From positions 620,001-684,000 of the forward strand of contig JAXLYX010000006.1 of the NCBI GenBank assembly GCA_046351215.1: a stretch of DNA of 64,000 nucleotides, written 5' to 3'. A model generated the notes under the pieces. It ran no database searches, had not been told where the DNA came from, and saw nothing but the letters and a program-made list of their open reading frames with translations. Both the position numbers and the translations under genes were made by a program. This DNA is from JAXLYX01 sp046351215. GTDB taxonomy: Bacteria; Myxococcota_A; Polyangia; Polyangiales; Houyiibacteriaceae. Shown one piece after another: positions 40,759 through 51,939 of this stretch. The number at the start of each line of letters is the position of its first letter. Position 1 is the stretch's first letter.

Positions 40759-42618
40759 GTGATACCCGACGAGAAGATCAGCGAGATCCGTGACCGCACC
40801 GACATCGTGGCGCTGGTCGGGGAGTACGTGCCGCTCAAGAAGTCGGGCGTGAGCTGGAAGGGCCTCTGCCCGTTCCACTCCGAGAAATCGCCTTCGTTCT
40901 ACGTGCATCCGGAGCGCCGCTTCTTCCATTGCTTCGGTTGCGGCGAGTCGGGCGACGTCGTGAAGTTCCTCATGAAGCTCGAGGGCCTGCCGTTCCCGGA
41001 GGCCGTGAAGCGACTCGCGGAACGGTCCGGCGTCGAGATCCCGTCGACCGACGCCGCCTTCGACGTCGAGGAGCGGCGACGGAAACAGCGTCAGGATCGC
41101 CTCTACGGGCTGATGGACGCGGCCGCGGGGTACTTCGTCGCCCAGCTCGGGGCCCATCCGCTCGGGAAGATGGCGCGCGCGGAGCTCGAGAAGCGCGGGG
41201 TCCGGCCCGAGACGACGGAGACCTTCCGGCTCGGCTACGCGCCGGACGGCTGGGACGGCCTCGCGACCTTCCTGCGCCAGCAGGGCGCCTCCATGGACGA
41301 GGCGACCGAGCTCGGCCTCGTGGCTCCGCGTCGCGGCGGCCAGGGGCACTACGATCGCTTCCGTCACCGCCTGATGTTCCCGATCTCCGACGTCCACGGA
41401 CGGATCGTGGCCTTCAGCGGAAGATTGCTCGCCGATGCGCCGGGCGCCTCGCGCAGGCCCGATCAGGAGCCGGGCGCGAAGTACATCAACAGCCCGGAGA
41501 GCCCGCTCTACAAGAAGGGCGAGATCCTCTACGGGCTCCACGAGGGCCGGGTCGCCCTGCGTCGCGAAGGCGTGGCCATCCTCTGCGAGGGCAACTTCGA
41601 CCTCGTCATGCTGCACCAGGCGGGCTTCGCGAACTCGGTCGCCCCGATGGGCACGGCCCTGACCCCCGAGCAATCGAAGCTCCTGCGCCGCTTCGTCGAG
41701 CGCGCCGTGCTCCTCTTCGACGGCGATCGGGCGGGCCGGAAGGCCGTGCTCGCCGCGTTCCCGCACCTCGCGGGGGCCGGCATCTCGGCCCAGGTCGTGA
41801 GCCTGCCCGAGGGCGACGACCCCGACAGCTTCCTGCGGGCCCAGGGAGCCGAGTCGCTGAGGACGCGGGTGCGGTCGGCCCCGGGAATCGTCCCCTACCT
41901 GATCGACCAGGCCGCCGCCGACGCCGGGTCGGACCCACAGGCCCGCGCGATGGGCATCGCCTCGCTCGGTCCCGTGCTGCTCAAGGTCGACAACGCGATC
42001 GAGACGCGGCTCTACATCGAGCGCATCGGTCAGAAATTCGCAATCGCCGATCTCGAGGCCGTTCGACGTCAGCTGCGCGCCGGGGTTCGGGGCGTGCCCC
42101 GCGAACGTCCTGCCCAGGCCCAGAATCCCTCGAAAGATCAGGCTGCTGCGCCGCTCGTACCCTTCGAGGACCCGGGTCTGGCGGGGGAGCTCGTCGGCGC
42201 CTGCCTGGACCACCCCGAGCTCTTGCGGTCGGACGATGGCAAGAATTTGCACGACCTTTTGACGAGAGCGGATCTTCGCGCCATCTTGCAGGTCTCCGCG
42301 CGGATGTTCGAAACCCGCGGTGTGATCGACGCCACGAGCTTGCTCGAGGCGGAGAGGGGGAACCCGGCAGCGAGTTGGTTGGGAGACCGGCTCGCGACTC
42401 AGAAATACGATCGGGCGCATGCCGAGCAGGTTCTCCGGGATGGGATCCCGCGGCTGGCCCACCAGAACATCGTCACCGAGCTTCCTCGACTGCAGGAGCG
42501 GATCCTCGATGCCCGCCGAAGGGGGGACGAGGGACAAGCTCTCTTTCTTACTCAGGAATTTGTCGCGCTCTCGCGAAACGCGCATAAGCTGAAGACCGGC
42601 AGCACCAGCAAGAGGTGA
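40759..42618 (+). CDS. dnaG: DNA primase
   Basis: 619 residues from GTG 40759 (VIPDEKISEIRDRTDIVALV), the conserved N-terminus. The zinc-binding domain has Cys37, His40, Cys58 and Cys61. The RNA polymerase core shows YINSPESPLYKKGEILYG. The TOPRIM active site is seen in ILCEGNFDLVML and LLFDGDRAGRKA. The C-terminal part (about residues 450-619) binds DnaB helicase. It makes RNA primers for replication. rpoD follows 2 bp downstream, the core of the macromolecular synthesis operon; rpsU is not upstream here. Confidence 0.97.
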   Translation: MIPDEKISEIRDRTDIVALVGEYVPLKKSGVSWKGLCPFHSEKSPSFYVHPERRFFHCFGCGESGDVVKFLMKLEGLPFPEAVKRLAERSGVEIPSTDAAFDVEERRRKQRQDRLYGLMDAAAGYFVAQLGAHPLGKMARAELEKRGVRPETTETFRLGYAPDGWDGLATFLRQQGASMDEATELGLVAPRRGGQGHYDRFRHRLMFPISDVHGRIVAFSGRLLADAPGASRRPDQEPGAKYINSPESPLYKKGEILYGLHEGRVALRREGVAILCEGNFDLVMLHQAGFANSVAPMGTALTPEQSKLLRRFVERAVLLFDGDRAGRKAVLAAFPHLAGAGISAQVVSLPEGDDPDSFLRAQGAESLRTRVRSAPGIVPYLIDQAAADAGSDPQARAMGIASLGPVLLKVDNAIETRLYIERIGQKFAIADLEAVRRQLRAGVRGVPRERPAQAQNPSKDQAAAPLVPFEDPGLAGELVGACLDHPELLRSDDGKNLHDLLTRADLRAILQVSARMFETRGVIDATSLLEAERGNPAASWLGDRLATQKYDRAHAEQVLRDGIPRLAHQNIVTELPRLQERILDARRRGDEGQALFLTQEFVALSRNAHKLKTGSTSKR

Positions 42619-42620
42619 AG

Positions 42621-44545
<1,925 letters not shown>

Positions 44546-44546
<1 letters not shown>

Positions 44547-44675
44547 TCGCCGACGCGATCCGGGCCCATCCAGCGGCTTACGTCCTCGGGATCGACCTCG
44601 CCGTACTTCGGTACGGCTTCGGCCGATCCCTGCGGGCGCGCTCGCTGGCTGGGCCCGTCTCGCGTCGGCGATACG
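44546..44675 (+). repeat. Structured repeat element, copy 1 (extended hairpin at the rpoD stop)
   Basis: Nested inverted repeats fold the whole 130 bp. The outermost arm ATCGCCGACGCGA (44546-44558) pairs with TCGCGTCGGCGAT (44659-44671). Next CGGGCCCATCCAGCG (44561-44575) pairs with CGCTGGCTGGGCCCG (44642-44656) with one mismatch, then GGATCG with CGATCC, and at the tip GCCGTAC-TTCG-GTACGGC (44600-44617) is a perfect 7-bp stem with a UUCG loop. It could end rpoD transcription and also be a mobile repeat. The core of about 118 bp recurs in tandem at 44686. Confidence 0.85.
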
Positions 44676-44685
44676 TCTGTGTGAC

Positions 44686-44803
44686 CGGGCCCATCCAGCG
44701 GCTTACGTCCTCGGGATCGACCTCGCCGTACTTCGGTACGGCTTCGGCCGATCCGTGCGGGCGCGCTCGCTGGCTGGGCCCGTCTCGCGTCGGCGATACG
44801 TCT
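44686..44803 (+). repeat. Structured repeat element, copy 2 (tandem)
   Basis: Positions 44686-44803 repeat 44561-44678 with a single visible substitution (CCCTGCGGG to CCGTGCGGG), at a 125-bp period. All inner stems are kept, including the UUCG-capped tip (44725-44742). The outer 5' arm (ATCGCCGACGCGA) is missing before this copy, so it folds less far than copy 1. The near identity implies recent duplication or strong constraint. Confidence 0.9.
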
Positions 44804-44930
44804 CGTCGACGGCCTCGGGCACGTCGACGTCCTTCGTGCACGTGCCCGGTTCGCGTGCACGTCGACGGGAGCCGGGCACGTATCCGTGCACGTGCCGGAG
44901 GGCCTGAAGGACGATCGTCCTCCCTCTCCC
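44804..44930. repeat. Field of short inverted repeats
   Basis: CGTGCACGT occurs three times (about 44836, 44854, 44885), GCACGTCGACG twice, and CGTGCCCGG (44841-44849) pairs with CCGGGCACG (44872-44880). GGACGATCGTCC (44909-44920) is a palindrome flanked by GAGGG and CCCTC. No coding frame is convincing here. The remainder up to the tRNA (44931-44984) may hold its promoter. Confidence 0.6.
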
Positions 44931-44984
44931 TCCCGTGAGCCGTGCTACATAGCCCACCTCCGGCCGGCCACGCTGGTCGGGATC

Positions 44985-45058
44985 GGGCCCATAGCTCAAG
45001 TGGTCAGAGTCCCCGTCTCATAAACGGGTCGTTCCAGGTTCGAGCCCTGGTGGGCCCA
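44985..45058 (+). tRNA. tRNA-Met (anticodon CAT; elongator, or Ile2)
   Basis: The acceptor GGGCCCA pairs with TGGGCCC. The D-stem GCTC/GAGT has one G-T pair. The anticodon stem CCCGT/ACGGG carries loop CTCATAA with anticodon CAT. The T-arm is CCAGG TTCGAGC CCTGG and the discriminator is A. The paired first base (G-C) rules out the initiator. CCA is not fully encoded (CCG follows), unlike the other tRNAs here. A lysidine-modified Ile2 role cannot be excluded. Confidence 0.93.
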
Positions 45059-45070
45059 CCGATCGTCCGA

Positions 45071-45107
45071 GACCTTCCGAGCTCGTCGAACGAACGCTCG
45101 GAAGGTC
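45071..45107 (+). terminator. Hairpin terminator after tRNA-Met
   Basis: GACCTTCCGAG (45071-45081) pairs perfectly with CTCGGAAGGTC (45097-45107), 11 bp with a 15-base loop. No T-tract follows. Confidence 0.6.
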
Positions 45108-45201
45108 GCGGAATCGCTGATGCAGGTTGATTCGGGGGGCGGTCCGGGCCATACAGACGGCCACGGCAGCCCCGGCTCCGTGTACTCTTCGCTCGCCCCT
45201 C

Positions 45202-47745
45202 ATGCACCCACCCCCGAAGCGGAGCGCACTGGATCTCCTCGCCGACGTGCTGACCAAGCAGCGCGTGCCCGTGCTCGCGACGGTCTTCGTGGCGACGGCG
45301 CTCCTCGCCTCCCAGATCCCCAAGATCGAGCTCGACCCGGCGCCGGAGAACCTCATCGCCTCGTTCGAGGGGACCGAGCGCCAGACCGACGAGCGCTTCA
45401 AGCGGAATTTCGGTGATTCGGGCCGGGTGCTCGTGCTGCTCTTCGAGGGCCGGAACGTCCTCTCCGTCCCCGCGCTCCAGTACCAGCACGACGTCGCTCG
45501 GCACTTCCAGCGGCATCCGTGGGTCGAGCGCGTAGACGGCCTCACGGTCCTGCCGATGCCCCGTCGGAAGGCAGCGGCTCCCGAGCCCGAGGTCGTCGAT
45601 CTCGAGGCCCTCGAGGCCGAGGACGCAGGTGGCGGCTCCGCCGACAACTTCGACCCCGGCGTCTACCAGGCGCTCCTCGATCTCGTCGACGCGGATCCCG
45701 ACCGTTTCCCGGGCGGCATCGACGAGCTCGGACCGCGACTGCAGAACGAGCTCGCGACGGATGCCGTGGTGCAGGGCGACCGCGTCACGGCCGAGGACGT
45801 GCAGGAGCTGACGACCGGCCTCGAGACCTCGCCCCTGCTCGTCGGCCGCCTGATCAGTCGCGACCACACGACGGCCGCCGTCGCCTTCACGGTCAAGAAC
45901 ATCCCGGCGAAGCAGATGCCGCAGATGGTCCGGGCCCTGCGTCGGTACGTCGCGGGACACCAGGCGCCGAACGGCGTGACCGTCCGCATCGCGGGCCTGC
46001 CCTACCTGCGGGCGACGATGGTCGAGCAGATGCGCAACGACCAGATGATCCTGGTCCCGATCACGGTCGTGGTCTGCGCGTTCCTGCTCTACCTCTCGAT
46101 GCGGTGGCTCCCGGGCGTCCTGCTTCCCATCGGCGCCGTCGGGCTCTGCGCGATCATGGTCGTCGGCGGGATGGCCGCGGCCGGCGAGCCGATGAACGTG
46201 CTCAACAACGTGATCCCACCGTTGTTGATCATCATCGGCATCAGTGAGGCGATCCACCTCGTCGAGCGCTACCGGGAGGAGCTCGCCCGCTCCGGCAACC
46301 AGATGGAGGCCGGCCACACCACCGTCGTCACGATGGCGGTCGCCTGCTTCCTCACGACGCTGACCACGGCCGTCGGCTTCGCGGCCCTCGTGGTCTCGCG
46401 CACCGTGATGCTCCGGCACTTCGGCATCACGGCCGCTCTCGGCGTGATGCTCAGCTACGTGATGACGATGGCCTTCGTGCCGCCGATCCTCACGTGGATC
46501 AAGGCTCCGCCGCCGGCCGACGAGAAGAAGCGCGGGCACTGGCTCGACCGCATCATCGTCCGCATCACGGCCTGGATCATCCGCCGTCCCTGGGTCGCGC
46601 TGACGGCGACCGGCCTCTTCCTCGTCGTCTGCCTCGTGCTCGCGCAGCACGTGAGCCGCGATCACGCGCTGCTCGACCAATTCGATGCCAACGACCCGGT
46701 CTACGTCACGACGCGCGTCCTCGAGGACAAGCTCGACGGGGTGCGCCCGCTCGAGGTGATGCTCACGGCCGACGACCCGGCCGTCTTCCAGGATCCCGCC
46801 TTCATCGAGGACCTGCGCTCGGTCCAGCGTTGGAGCGAGCACGAGCCGGGCATCCTCCGCACGATGACGTACGCCGACGTGCTGCGTCAGTCGCTCGCGC
46901 TCCTCTCGGGCGACGGCTCCGTCTGGCAGCGCCCGTTCGCGAACGCGCGCGAGGTCGACGCCGTGACGCGGCTCCTCACGCAGCGCACGCCGAACCCGAT
47001 GTCGACGTGGCGTACGGCGGACGGCAAGACGGTCCGTTTCCAGATCAAGCTCCGGGACATCGGCGCGCGCGGCACGATGGACTTCCTCTCGCGCCTCGAG
47101 GCCGAGATGCAGCGCAAGGTCGGCCGCCACCAGGGCGTCCACGTCGCCTTCACCGGCGAGGCCTACAACGGCTCGCGCGGCACCGACGCCGTCATCCTCG
47201 ACCTCGCGGGAAGCCTCTCGACCGCGGTCGTCCTGATCTTCATCCAGGTCGCGCTCCTCTTCCGTAGCGCCCGCCTCGGTGCGCTCTGCATCCCGCCGAA
47301 CCTCGTTCCGCTCGCCGGTACCCTCGCGTACATGGTCGTCCGCGGCATCAAGCTCAACGCGGCGACGGTGATCATCTTCTCGATCAGCATCGGTCTCGCC
47401 GACTACGGCACCATCCACGTCCTCTCGCGCTTCCAGGAGGAGACGCGGCGCGGCCTGAATGGCGCGGCGGCCATCATCCGGTCGGCGCGTGGGACGGGCC
47501 GTGCGGTGATCGTGGCGAACCTCACGCTGATGGCCGGCTTCGGCGTCCTGCTCCTGAGCTCGTTCAAGCCCGTGCAGCAGTTCGGCGAGCTGATCTCGGT
47601 CACGGTCGCGAACTGCCTCATCGCGACGGTCTTCATGCAGCCCGCGCTGCTCAAGGTCGCGGGGCTCTCGCGCAAGCAGAAGGCCGCCATCCGCGGAAGC
47701 GTCCGCACGCCGGTCGCGGCGCCCGCTACCGACGCGGGCGAGTAG
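45202..47745 (+). CDS. MMPL/RND-family transporter
   Basis: 847 residues from ATG 45202 (MHPPPKRSALDLLADVL); an upstream in-frame start (45127) gives a nonstandard leader. It has the two-fold RND layout: a first helix at about residues 25-42, a large periplasmic loop (about 45-290), a helix bundle with GISEAIHLVERYREE and TTLTTAVGFAALVVS, then a second half with loop and bundle ending GISIGLADYGTIHVLSRFQEE and NLTLMAGFGVLLLSSFKP. The family includes exporters of lipids and hopanoids (HpnN, MmpL). No adaptor or outer-membrane partner is adjacent. It converges with ilvE across a 12-bp perfect hairpin. Confidence 0.92.
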   Translation: MHPPPKRSALDLLADVLTKQRVPVLATVFVATALLASQIPKIELDPAPENLIASFEGTERQTDERFKRNFGDSGRVLVLLFEGRNVLSVPALQYQHDVARHFQRHPWVERVDGLTVLPMPRRKAAAPEPEVVDLEALEAEDAGGGSADNFDPGVYQALLDLVDADPDRFPGGIDELGPRLQNELATDAVVQGDRVTAEDVQELTTGLETSPLLVGRLISRDHTTAAVAFTVKNIPAKQMPQMVRALRRYVAGHQAPNGVTVRIAGLPYLRATMVEQMRNDQMILVPITVVVCAFLLYLSMRWLPGVLLPIGAVGLCAIMVVGGMAAAGEPMNVLNNVIPPLLIIIGISEAIHLVERYREELARSGNQMEAGHTTVVTMAVACFLTTLTTAVGFAALVVSRTVMLRHFGITAALGVMLSYVMTMAFVPPILTWIKAPPPADEKKRGHWLDRIIVRITAWIIRRPWVALTATGLFLVVCLVLAQHVSRDHALLDQFDANDPVYVTTRVLEDKLDGVRPLEVMLTADDPAVFQDPAFIEDLRSVQRWSEHEPGILRTMTYADVLRQSLALLSGDGSVWQRPFANAREVDAVTRLLTQRTPNPMSTWRTADGKTVRFQIKLRDIGARGTMDFLSRLEAEMQRKVGRHQGVHVAFTGEAYNGSRGTDAVILDLAGSLSTAVVLIFIQVALLFRSARLGALCIPPNLVPLAGTLAYMVVRGIKLNAATVIIFSISIGLADYGTIHVLSRFQEETRRGLNGAAAIIRSARGTGRAVIVANLTLMAGFGVLLLSSFKPVQQFGELISVTVANCLIATVFMQPALLKVAGLSRKQKAAIRGSVRTPVAAPATDAGE

Positions 47746-47767
47746 GGCGTCCGGTCGGGCGAGGACG

Positions 47768-47795
47768 CGTCCCGGATCGCGCTCGATCCGGGACG
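47768..47795. terminator. Bidirectional hairpin between RND gene and ilvE
   Basis: CGTCCCGGATCG (47768-47779) pairs perfectly with CGATCCGGGACG (47784-47795) over a CGCT loop. There is no T-tract on either side. Confidence 0.65.
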
Positions 47796-47826
47796 GTGCG
47801 TTCGCCGCCGACCGCGAACGCGTCGC

Positions 47827-48747
47827 TCAGACGTAGTCGAGCCAGCTCGCGTCCGGCGGGTTCACGCCGCGGACGACCTCGAAGTAGCGGGCCTGGGCCT
47901 TCTGCGTGATCGGTCCGCGGGCGCCGTTGCCGATCGTGCGGTCGTCGATCTCGCGCACGGGCGTGCACTCGGCCGCGGTGCCGACCATGAAGACCTCGTC
48001 CGCGATGTAGAGCTCGTCGCGGGCGACGGGGCGCTCGATCACCTCGAGGCCCATGTCGCGGAGGATCCGGATCATGGAGTCGCGCGTGATCCCCTGGAGG
48101 ATCGACGCGCCGAGCGCCGGCGTCACGACCTTGCCGTCGCGGATGACGAAGATGTTCTCTCCCGAGGCCTCGCTCACGTAGCCCTGGGGATCGAGGAGGA
48201 TCGCCTCGTCGTAGCCCGCCGCGAGGACCTCGCGCTTCGCGAGGATCGAGTTCACGTAGTGGCCGACGATCTTGCCCTTGGCCATCAGCGAGTTCACGCC
48301 CGCGCGGTTGTAGGAGCTGACCTTGGCGCGGATGCCCTTGGCGAGTCCCTCTTCGCCGAGGTAGGTGCCCCAGCGCCACACGACGATGGTCACGCGCGTG
48401 GGGTTCTGGCGGGCGCCGAGGCCCATCGCACCGTCGCCGATGAAGGCGAGCGGGCGGATGTAGCATTCGTCGAGCTTGTTGACCCGGATGGTCTCCTTGC
48501 ACGCCTCGACGAGCTGCTCGGGCGTGTAGGGCATCGGGAGGGTGCAGATCTTCGCCGAGTCGAAGAGACGGCGGATGTGCTCCTCGAGCCGGAAGACGGC
48601 GCTGCGGCCGTCGGCGGTCTTGTAGCAACGAATGCCCTCGAACACGCCGAGACCGTAGTGGAGGGTGTGCGTGAGGATGTGGACGTTCGCGTCGTCCCAG
48701 TTCACGAGCTTCCCGTCGAACCAGATCTTCTCCACCTTGTCGACCAT
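47827..48747 (-). CDS. ilvE: Branched-chain amino acid aminotransferase
   Basis: 306 residues, normal for class IV PLP enzymes. IWFDGKLVNWDDANVHILTHTLHYGLGVFEGIR is the typical N-terminus. The PLP Lys lies in GHYVNSILAKREV, YDEAILLDPQGYVSEASGENIF is the class signature, and GTAAECTPVREID closes the active site. It transfers amino groups between glutamate and the keto acids of Leu, Ile and Val. It lies 73 bp downstream of glnE on the same strand, so two nitrogen-metabolism genes may share a transcript. Confidence 0.97.
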   Translation of the reverse strand: MVDKVEKIWFDGKLVNWDDANVHILTHTLHYGLGVFEGIRCYKTADGRSAVFRLEEHIRRLFDSAKICTLPMPYTPEQLVEACKETIRVNKLDECYIRPLAFIGDGAMGLGARQNPTRVTIVVWRWGTYLGEEGLAKGIRAKVSSYNRAGVNSLMAKGKIVGHYVNSILAKREVLAAGYDEAILLDPQGYVSEASGENIFVIRDGKVVTPALGASILQGITRDSMIRILRDMGLEVIERPVARDELYIADEVFMVGTAAECTPVREIDDRTIGNGARGPITQKAQARYFEVVRGVNPPDASWLDYV

Positions 48748-48820
48748 CGCTACCGCTCCTCGGAAAGGGCTCCGTACCTAGCACAGGGAGGGCCCCCCGT
48801 GGAGGGAGGCCCGGATGGGG

Positions 48821-51817
48821 TCACGTCTCCTCGGTGGGCCAGGGCGCCACGAGGCCCACCGGCGCCACGATGCGCTCGAAGATCCGGCGCACGTCCGTCG
48901 CGCGACGGATCCAGGTGTCGACGAGGACCTCGCCCGGCTCGACGCCGTCGCGTTGCCGCATCCGCAGGCGACGCGCCACCCGATCGGCCATCGGGCCTCC
49001 GGGCACGATGGCTGCTTCGCGATGCTCGTCGACGAGCTTCACCGACTGCTCGACCTCGCGGAAGAAGCGGAAGGCCTCCTCGAGCACGTCCGAGTCGTTG
49101 CGCGAGAGGTAGCCGGCAGCGCGCAGGGCACGGAGCGCCTCGATCGTGTTGCCCTTGTGGACGCGCCGGTCGTCGCCGTGCTTCTGGCAGAGCCATTGCG
49201 CGAGGAATTCCACGTCGACGAGGCCGCCGAAGCCCGTCTTCGCGTGGAAGCGATCGCTCTTCTCGTTCGAGAGCTCGACCTCCATCCGCTTGCGCATCTC
49301 CGCGAGCTCGGGCCCCGGCACGGCGCCGTGCGAGTAGGCCGTCGCCTCCATGCGCTCCTCGAGGAGGCGCGCGAGCGTGGGATCGCCCGCGACGACGCGC
49401 GCCCGGATCAGCGCCTGACGCTCCCATGCGGCGCCGGACGTCTCGAAGTAGCGGTCGAAGGCGGCGATCGACTGCACGAGCGGACCGCGGGTGCCGTTCG
49501 GCCGCAGCCGCGTGTCGGTCTCGTAGCCCGGTCCCTCGGCCTCGAGCTGCGAGAGGAGGGCGAGGGTCCGCTGGCCGACGCGCGCGAAGGCCTCGGTGTT
49601 GTCGACGACCCGGCCGCGCGGCCCACCGTCGGTCACCCCGTCCGCGCCGTAGTAGAAGACGAGATCGAGGTCGCTCCCGAAGCCCATCTCGCGGCTCCCG
49701 AGCTTCCCCATGCCGACGACGACCATCGTCGCGGGCATGGCCTCGTCGGTCGTCGGGCTCCCGAAGCGGAGCCGTGTCTCCTCGGTGGCGAAGCGGAAGG
49801 CGGCGTCGATCTGGCAGTCGGCGAGCGCGGTGAGCCGCTCCTGCGTCTCGCCGAGATCGACGTCGCCCGAGACGTAGGCGAGGCCGATCCGCAGCGTGAG
49901 CTCGCGCTTCAACCTCCGCATCGCCGACACGTAGTCCTCGGGGTCCGGGAGCGCTTCGAATCGGAACGGGCGCTCGCCGTGCGCGTCGCGGATCTCCTGC
50001 ACCGTGGGCATGGCGCCGCGGAGCGCGACGATCTCGTCCATCGACTCGGGATGGCCGATCATCGCCGCGGAGAGCGTGGCGCTCGCTCCGAAGAAGCCGA
50101 CGAGCCGACGCGCGATCATCGGCTGCTCGAGGATCATCCGGTCGTAGCTCCACTCGCCCTTCACCTTCGCGAAGAAGTCCGCGAGGCAACGGATGGCCGT
50201 GTCCGGATGCGCGGCGTTGCGGACCTCGGAGAGGAGCAGCTTCGCGAGGCCGGGCGCGCGCTCGAGGCCGGCCGGCCCCAGCGGCGAATACGCATGACGC
50301 GCGAGCCTCCGCAGATGGGCGGCGGACTCCATGGGATCCTGCACCGGCAAGGCCTCGGCCACGGCCTCGGCGATCGCGTCGTTCGAGGCGCCCGTCGTGA
50401 CGAGGTCGATCAAGCGATCGAGCTTCGGATCGGCGCCCTCGGGCGCCTGGCCCTCGAGGAGGGTGTCGAAGAGGCGCGCGACGCGATGCTTGGCAGCGCG
50501 GAAGGCGGTGTCGAAGGCGGCCCCGTCGTCGAACCCGAGAGAGCGAGCGAAGCGGTCGCGCTCCGGCCCGAGGGGCGGGAGGTCGTGCGTCTGATGGCTC
50601 ACGCGCATGTGGATGCGGTGCTCCACGCTGCGGAGCAGCGCCCAGTCCGCCCCGAGGGTCATCGCCTCCTGATGCCCGACGAGCCCCTGGGCCCGGAGCT
50701 TCCGGAGCGCCTGCGTGGTGCTCGGCGTCTGCAGCTGCGGATGCACTCCGCCCCAGAGCAGCTGCAGCGTCTGGAGGTAGAACTCGGCCTCGCGGATGCC
50801 TCCGCGGCAGAGCTTCACGTCACGCTCCGGATCCGACTTCAGCTCGCGGCGCGCGCGGTTCACCATCTCCGTCATCTCGATGGCGATCCGCGGATCGACG
50901 GTACGCCGGTAGATGAAGGGCCGGAGGACCGAGAGCAGCTCGTAGCCGAAGGCGAGGTCGCCCGCGATCGGCCTCGCCCGGAGCATCGCCGCGCGCTCCC
51001 ACGTGCGGCCGAACGACTCGTAGTAGCGCTCCGCGCTCGCGAGGGAATTGGCGACCGGACCTTGGCTGCCTTCCGGACGGAGGCGCAGGTCGACGCGGAA
51101 GCAGAAGCCGTCCTCCGTGACGTCGCCGAGGGCGTTGGTCAGTCGGGTGCCGAGACGGGTGAAGGCGTCGTGGATCGAGATGTCCCCGTTCCCGACCTGC
51201 CCTTCGTCGGTCCCGTAGAAGTAGATGAGGTCGATGTCGCTGCCGAGGTTCAGCTCCCGGCCGCCGAGCTTGCCCATCCCGAGGACGACGAACGGGACGG
51301 GCTGGCCGTCCGGATCGAGGATCGCGCCGTGCCGGCGTTCGACGGTGCGACGGCAGGCGGCCAGGGCCGCGTCGGTGGCTCCGGCGGCCAGGGCGGCCAT
51401 CTCGGCGCTCGTCTGGTCGACGTCGGCGAGGCGGAAGACCTCGCGCAGGACGATCCGGACCATGCACCGATGCCGCAGGCGCCGGAGGGCCTTCCGGAGC
51501 TCGGGGCCGTCCTCGAGCTCGGCGGTCGCGGCGAGGAAGCGCTCCCGCATCCCGTCCTCGTCGTCGGCCAGGCCCAGGGGCCGCGCGAGGACGTCGGCGA
51601 GGAGGTCGAGATCGGCCGTGCACAGGGGGAGGTAGGCCGGGGCGTGCTCGCCGAGGGCCGAGACCGCCTCCCGGATGGCGGGCTCGGAGAGGTCGCCCCC
51701 GGCGCTCGTGTAGACCGCGATCGCGCTCTCACCCGCGGGCGTGCTCGTGACCCGATGGGACGACGAGGCGGCATGGGGGCGTCGCGTGGGGGTGTCGGAC
51801 GAGGCCATGGCGCGCAT
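48821..51817 (-). CDS. glnE: Bifunctional glutamine synthetase adenylyltransferase/deadenylase
   Basis: 998 residues, close to the E. coli protein. Two nucleotidyltransferase domains are visible. The N-terminal one (deadenylation) has GGRELNLGSDIDLIYFYG, and the C-terminal one (adenylation) has GSREMGFGSDLDLVFYYG. Each is followed by helical PII-uridylyltransferase-like parts (GGIREAEFYLQTLQLLWG and GGLVDVEFLAQWLCQKHG). It tunes glutamine synthetase activity by AMP on Tyr in answer to PII and glutamine. It is divergent from yajC with a 122-bp gap. Confidence 0.97.
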   Translation of the reverse strand: MRAMASSDTPTRRPHAASSSHRVTSTPAGESAIAVYTSAGGDLSEPAIREAVSALGEHAPAYLPLCTADLDLLADVLARPLGLADDEDGMRERFLAATAELEDGPELRKALRRLRHRCMVRIVLREVFRLADVDQTSAEMAALAAGATDAALAACRRTVERRHGAILDPDGQPVPFVVLGMGKLGGRELNLGSDIDLIYFYGTDEGQVGNGDISIHDAFTRLGTRLTNALGDVTEDGFCFRVDLRLRPEGSQGPVANSLASAERYYESFGRTWERAAMLRARPIAGDLAFGYELLSVLRPFIYRRTVDPRIAIEMTEMVNRARRELKSDPERDVKLCRGGIREAEFYLQTLQLLWGGVHPQLQTPSTTQALRKLRAQGLVGHQEAMTLGADWALLRSVEHRIHMRVSHQTHDLPPLGPERDRFARSLGFDDGAAFDTAFRAAKHRVARLFDTLLEGQAPEGADPKLDRLIDLVTTGASNDAIAEAVAEALPVQDPMESAAHLRRLARHAYSPLGPAGLERAPGLAKLLLSEVRNAAHPDTAIRCLADFFAKVKGEWSYDRMILEQPMIARRLVGFFGASATLSAAMIGHPESMDEIVALRGAMPTVQEIRDAHGERPFRFEALPDPEDYVSAMRRLKRELTLRIGLAYVSGDVDLGETQERLTALADCQIDAAFRFATEETRLRFGSPTTDEAMPATMVVVGMGKLGSREMGFGSDLDLVFYYGADGVTDGGPRGRVVDNTEAFARVGQRTLALLSQLEAEGPGYETDTRLRPNGTRGPLVQSIAAFDRYFETSGAAWERQALIRARVVAGDPTLARLLEERMEATAYSHGAVPGPELAEMRKRMEVELSNEKSDRFHAKTGFGGLVDVEFLAQWLCQKHGDDRRVHKGNTIEALRALRAAGYLSRNDSDVLEEAFRFFREVEQSVKLVDEHREAAIVPGGPMADRVARRLRMRQRDGVEPGEVLVDTWIRRATDVRRIFERIVAPVGLVAPWPTEET

Positions 51818-51939
51818 CCTGCCACGGTTGACGGCCCCGGGGGACTGAAGTAGAAGGTCGCGACCTTTCGGCGGCCCGAGGGTCTGCGCGCCCGTCGTCT
51901 CGCGTGCGACCCGTGCCGGAGCGAGGGGACGAGGTAACC

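Noticed and set aside
44578..44999. Short minus-strand frames in the tandem repeat that give repeated peptides (SRWMGP, RSTARSIP types)
   Set aside because: The peptides arise because the DNA itself is duplicated and every frame stays open; no start signals or conserved protein features.
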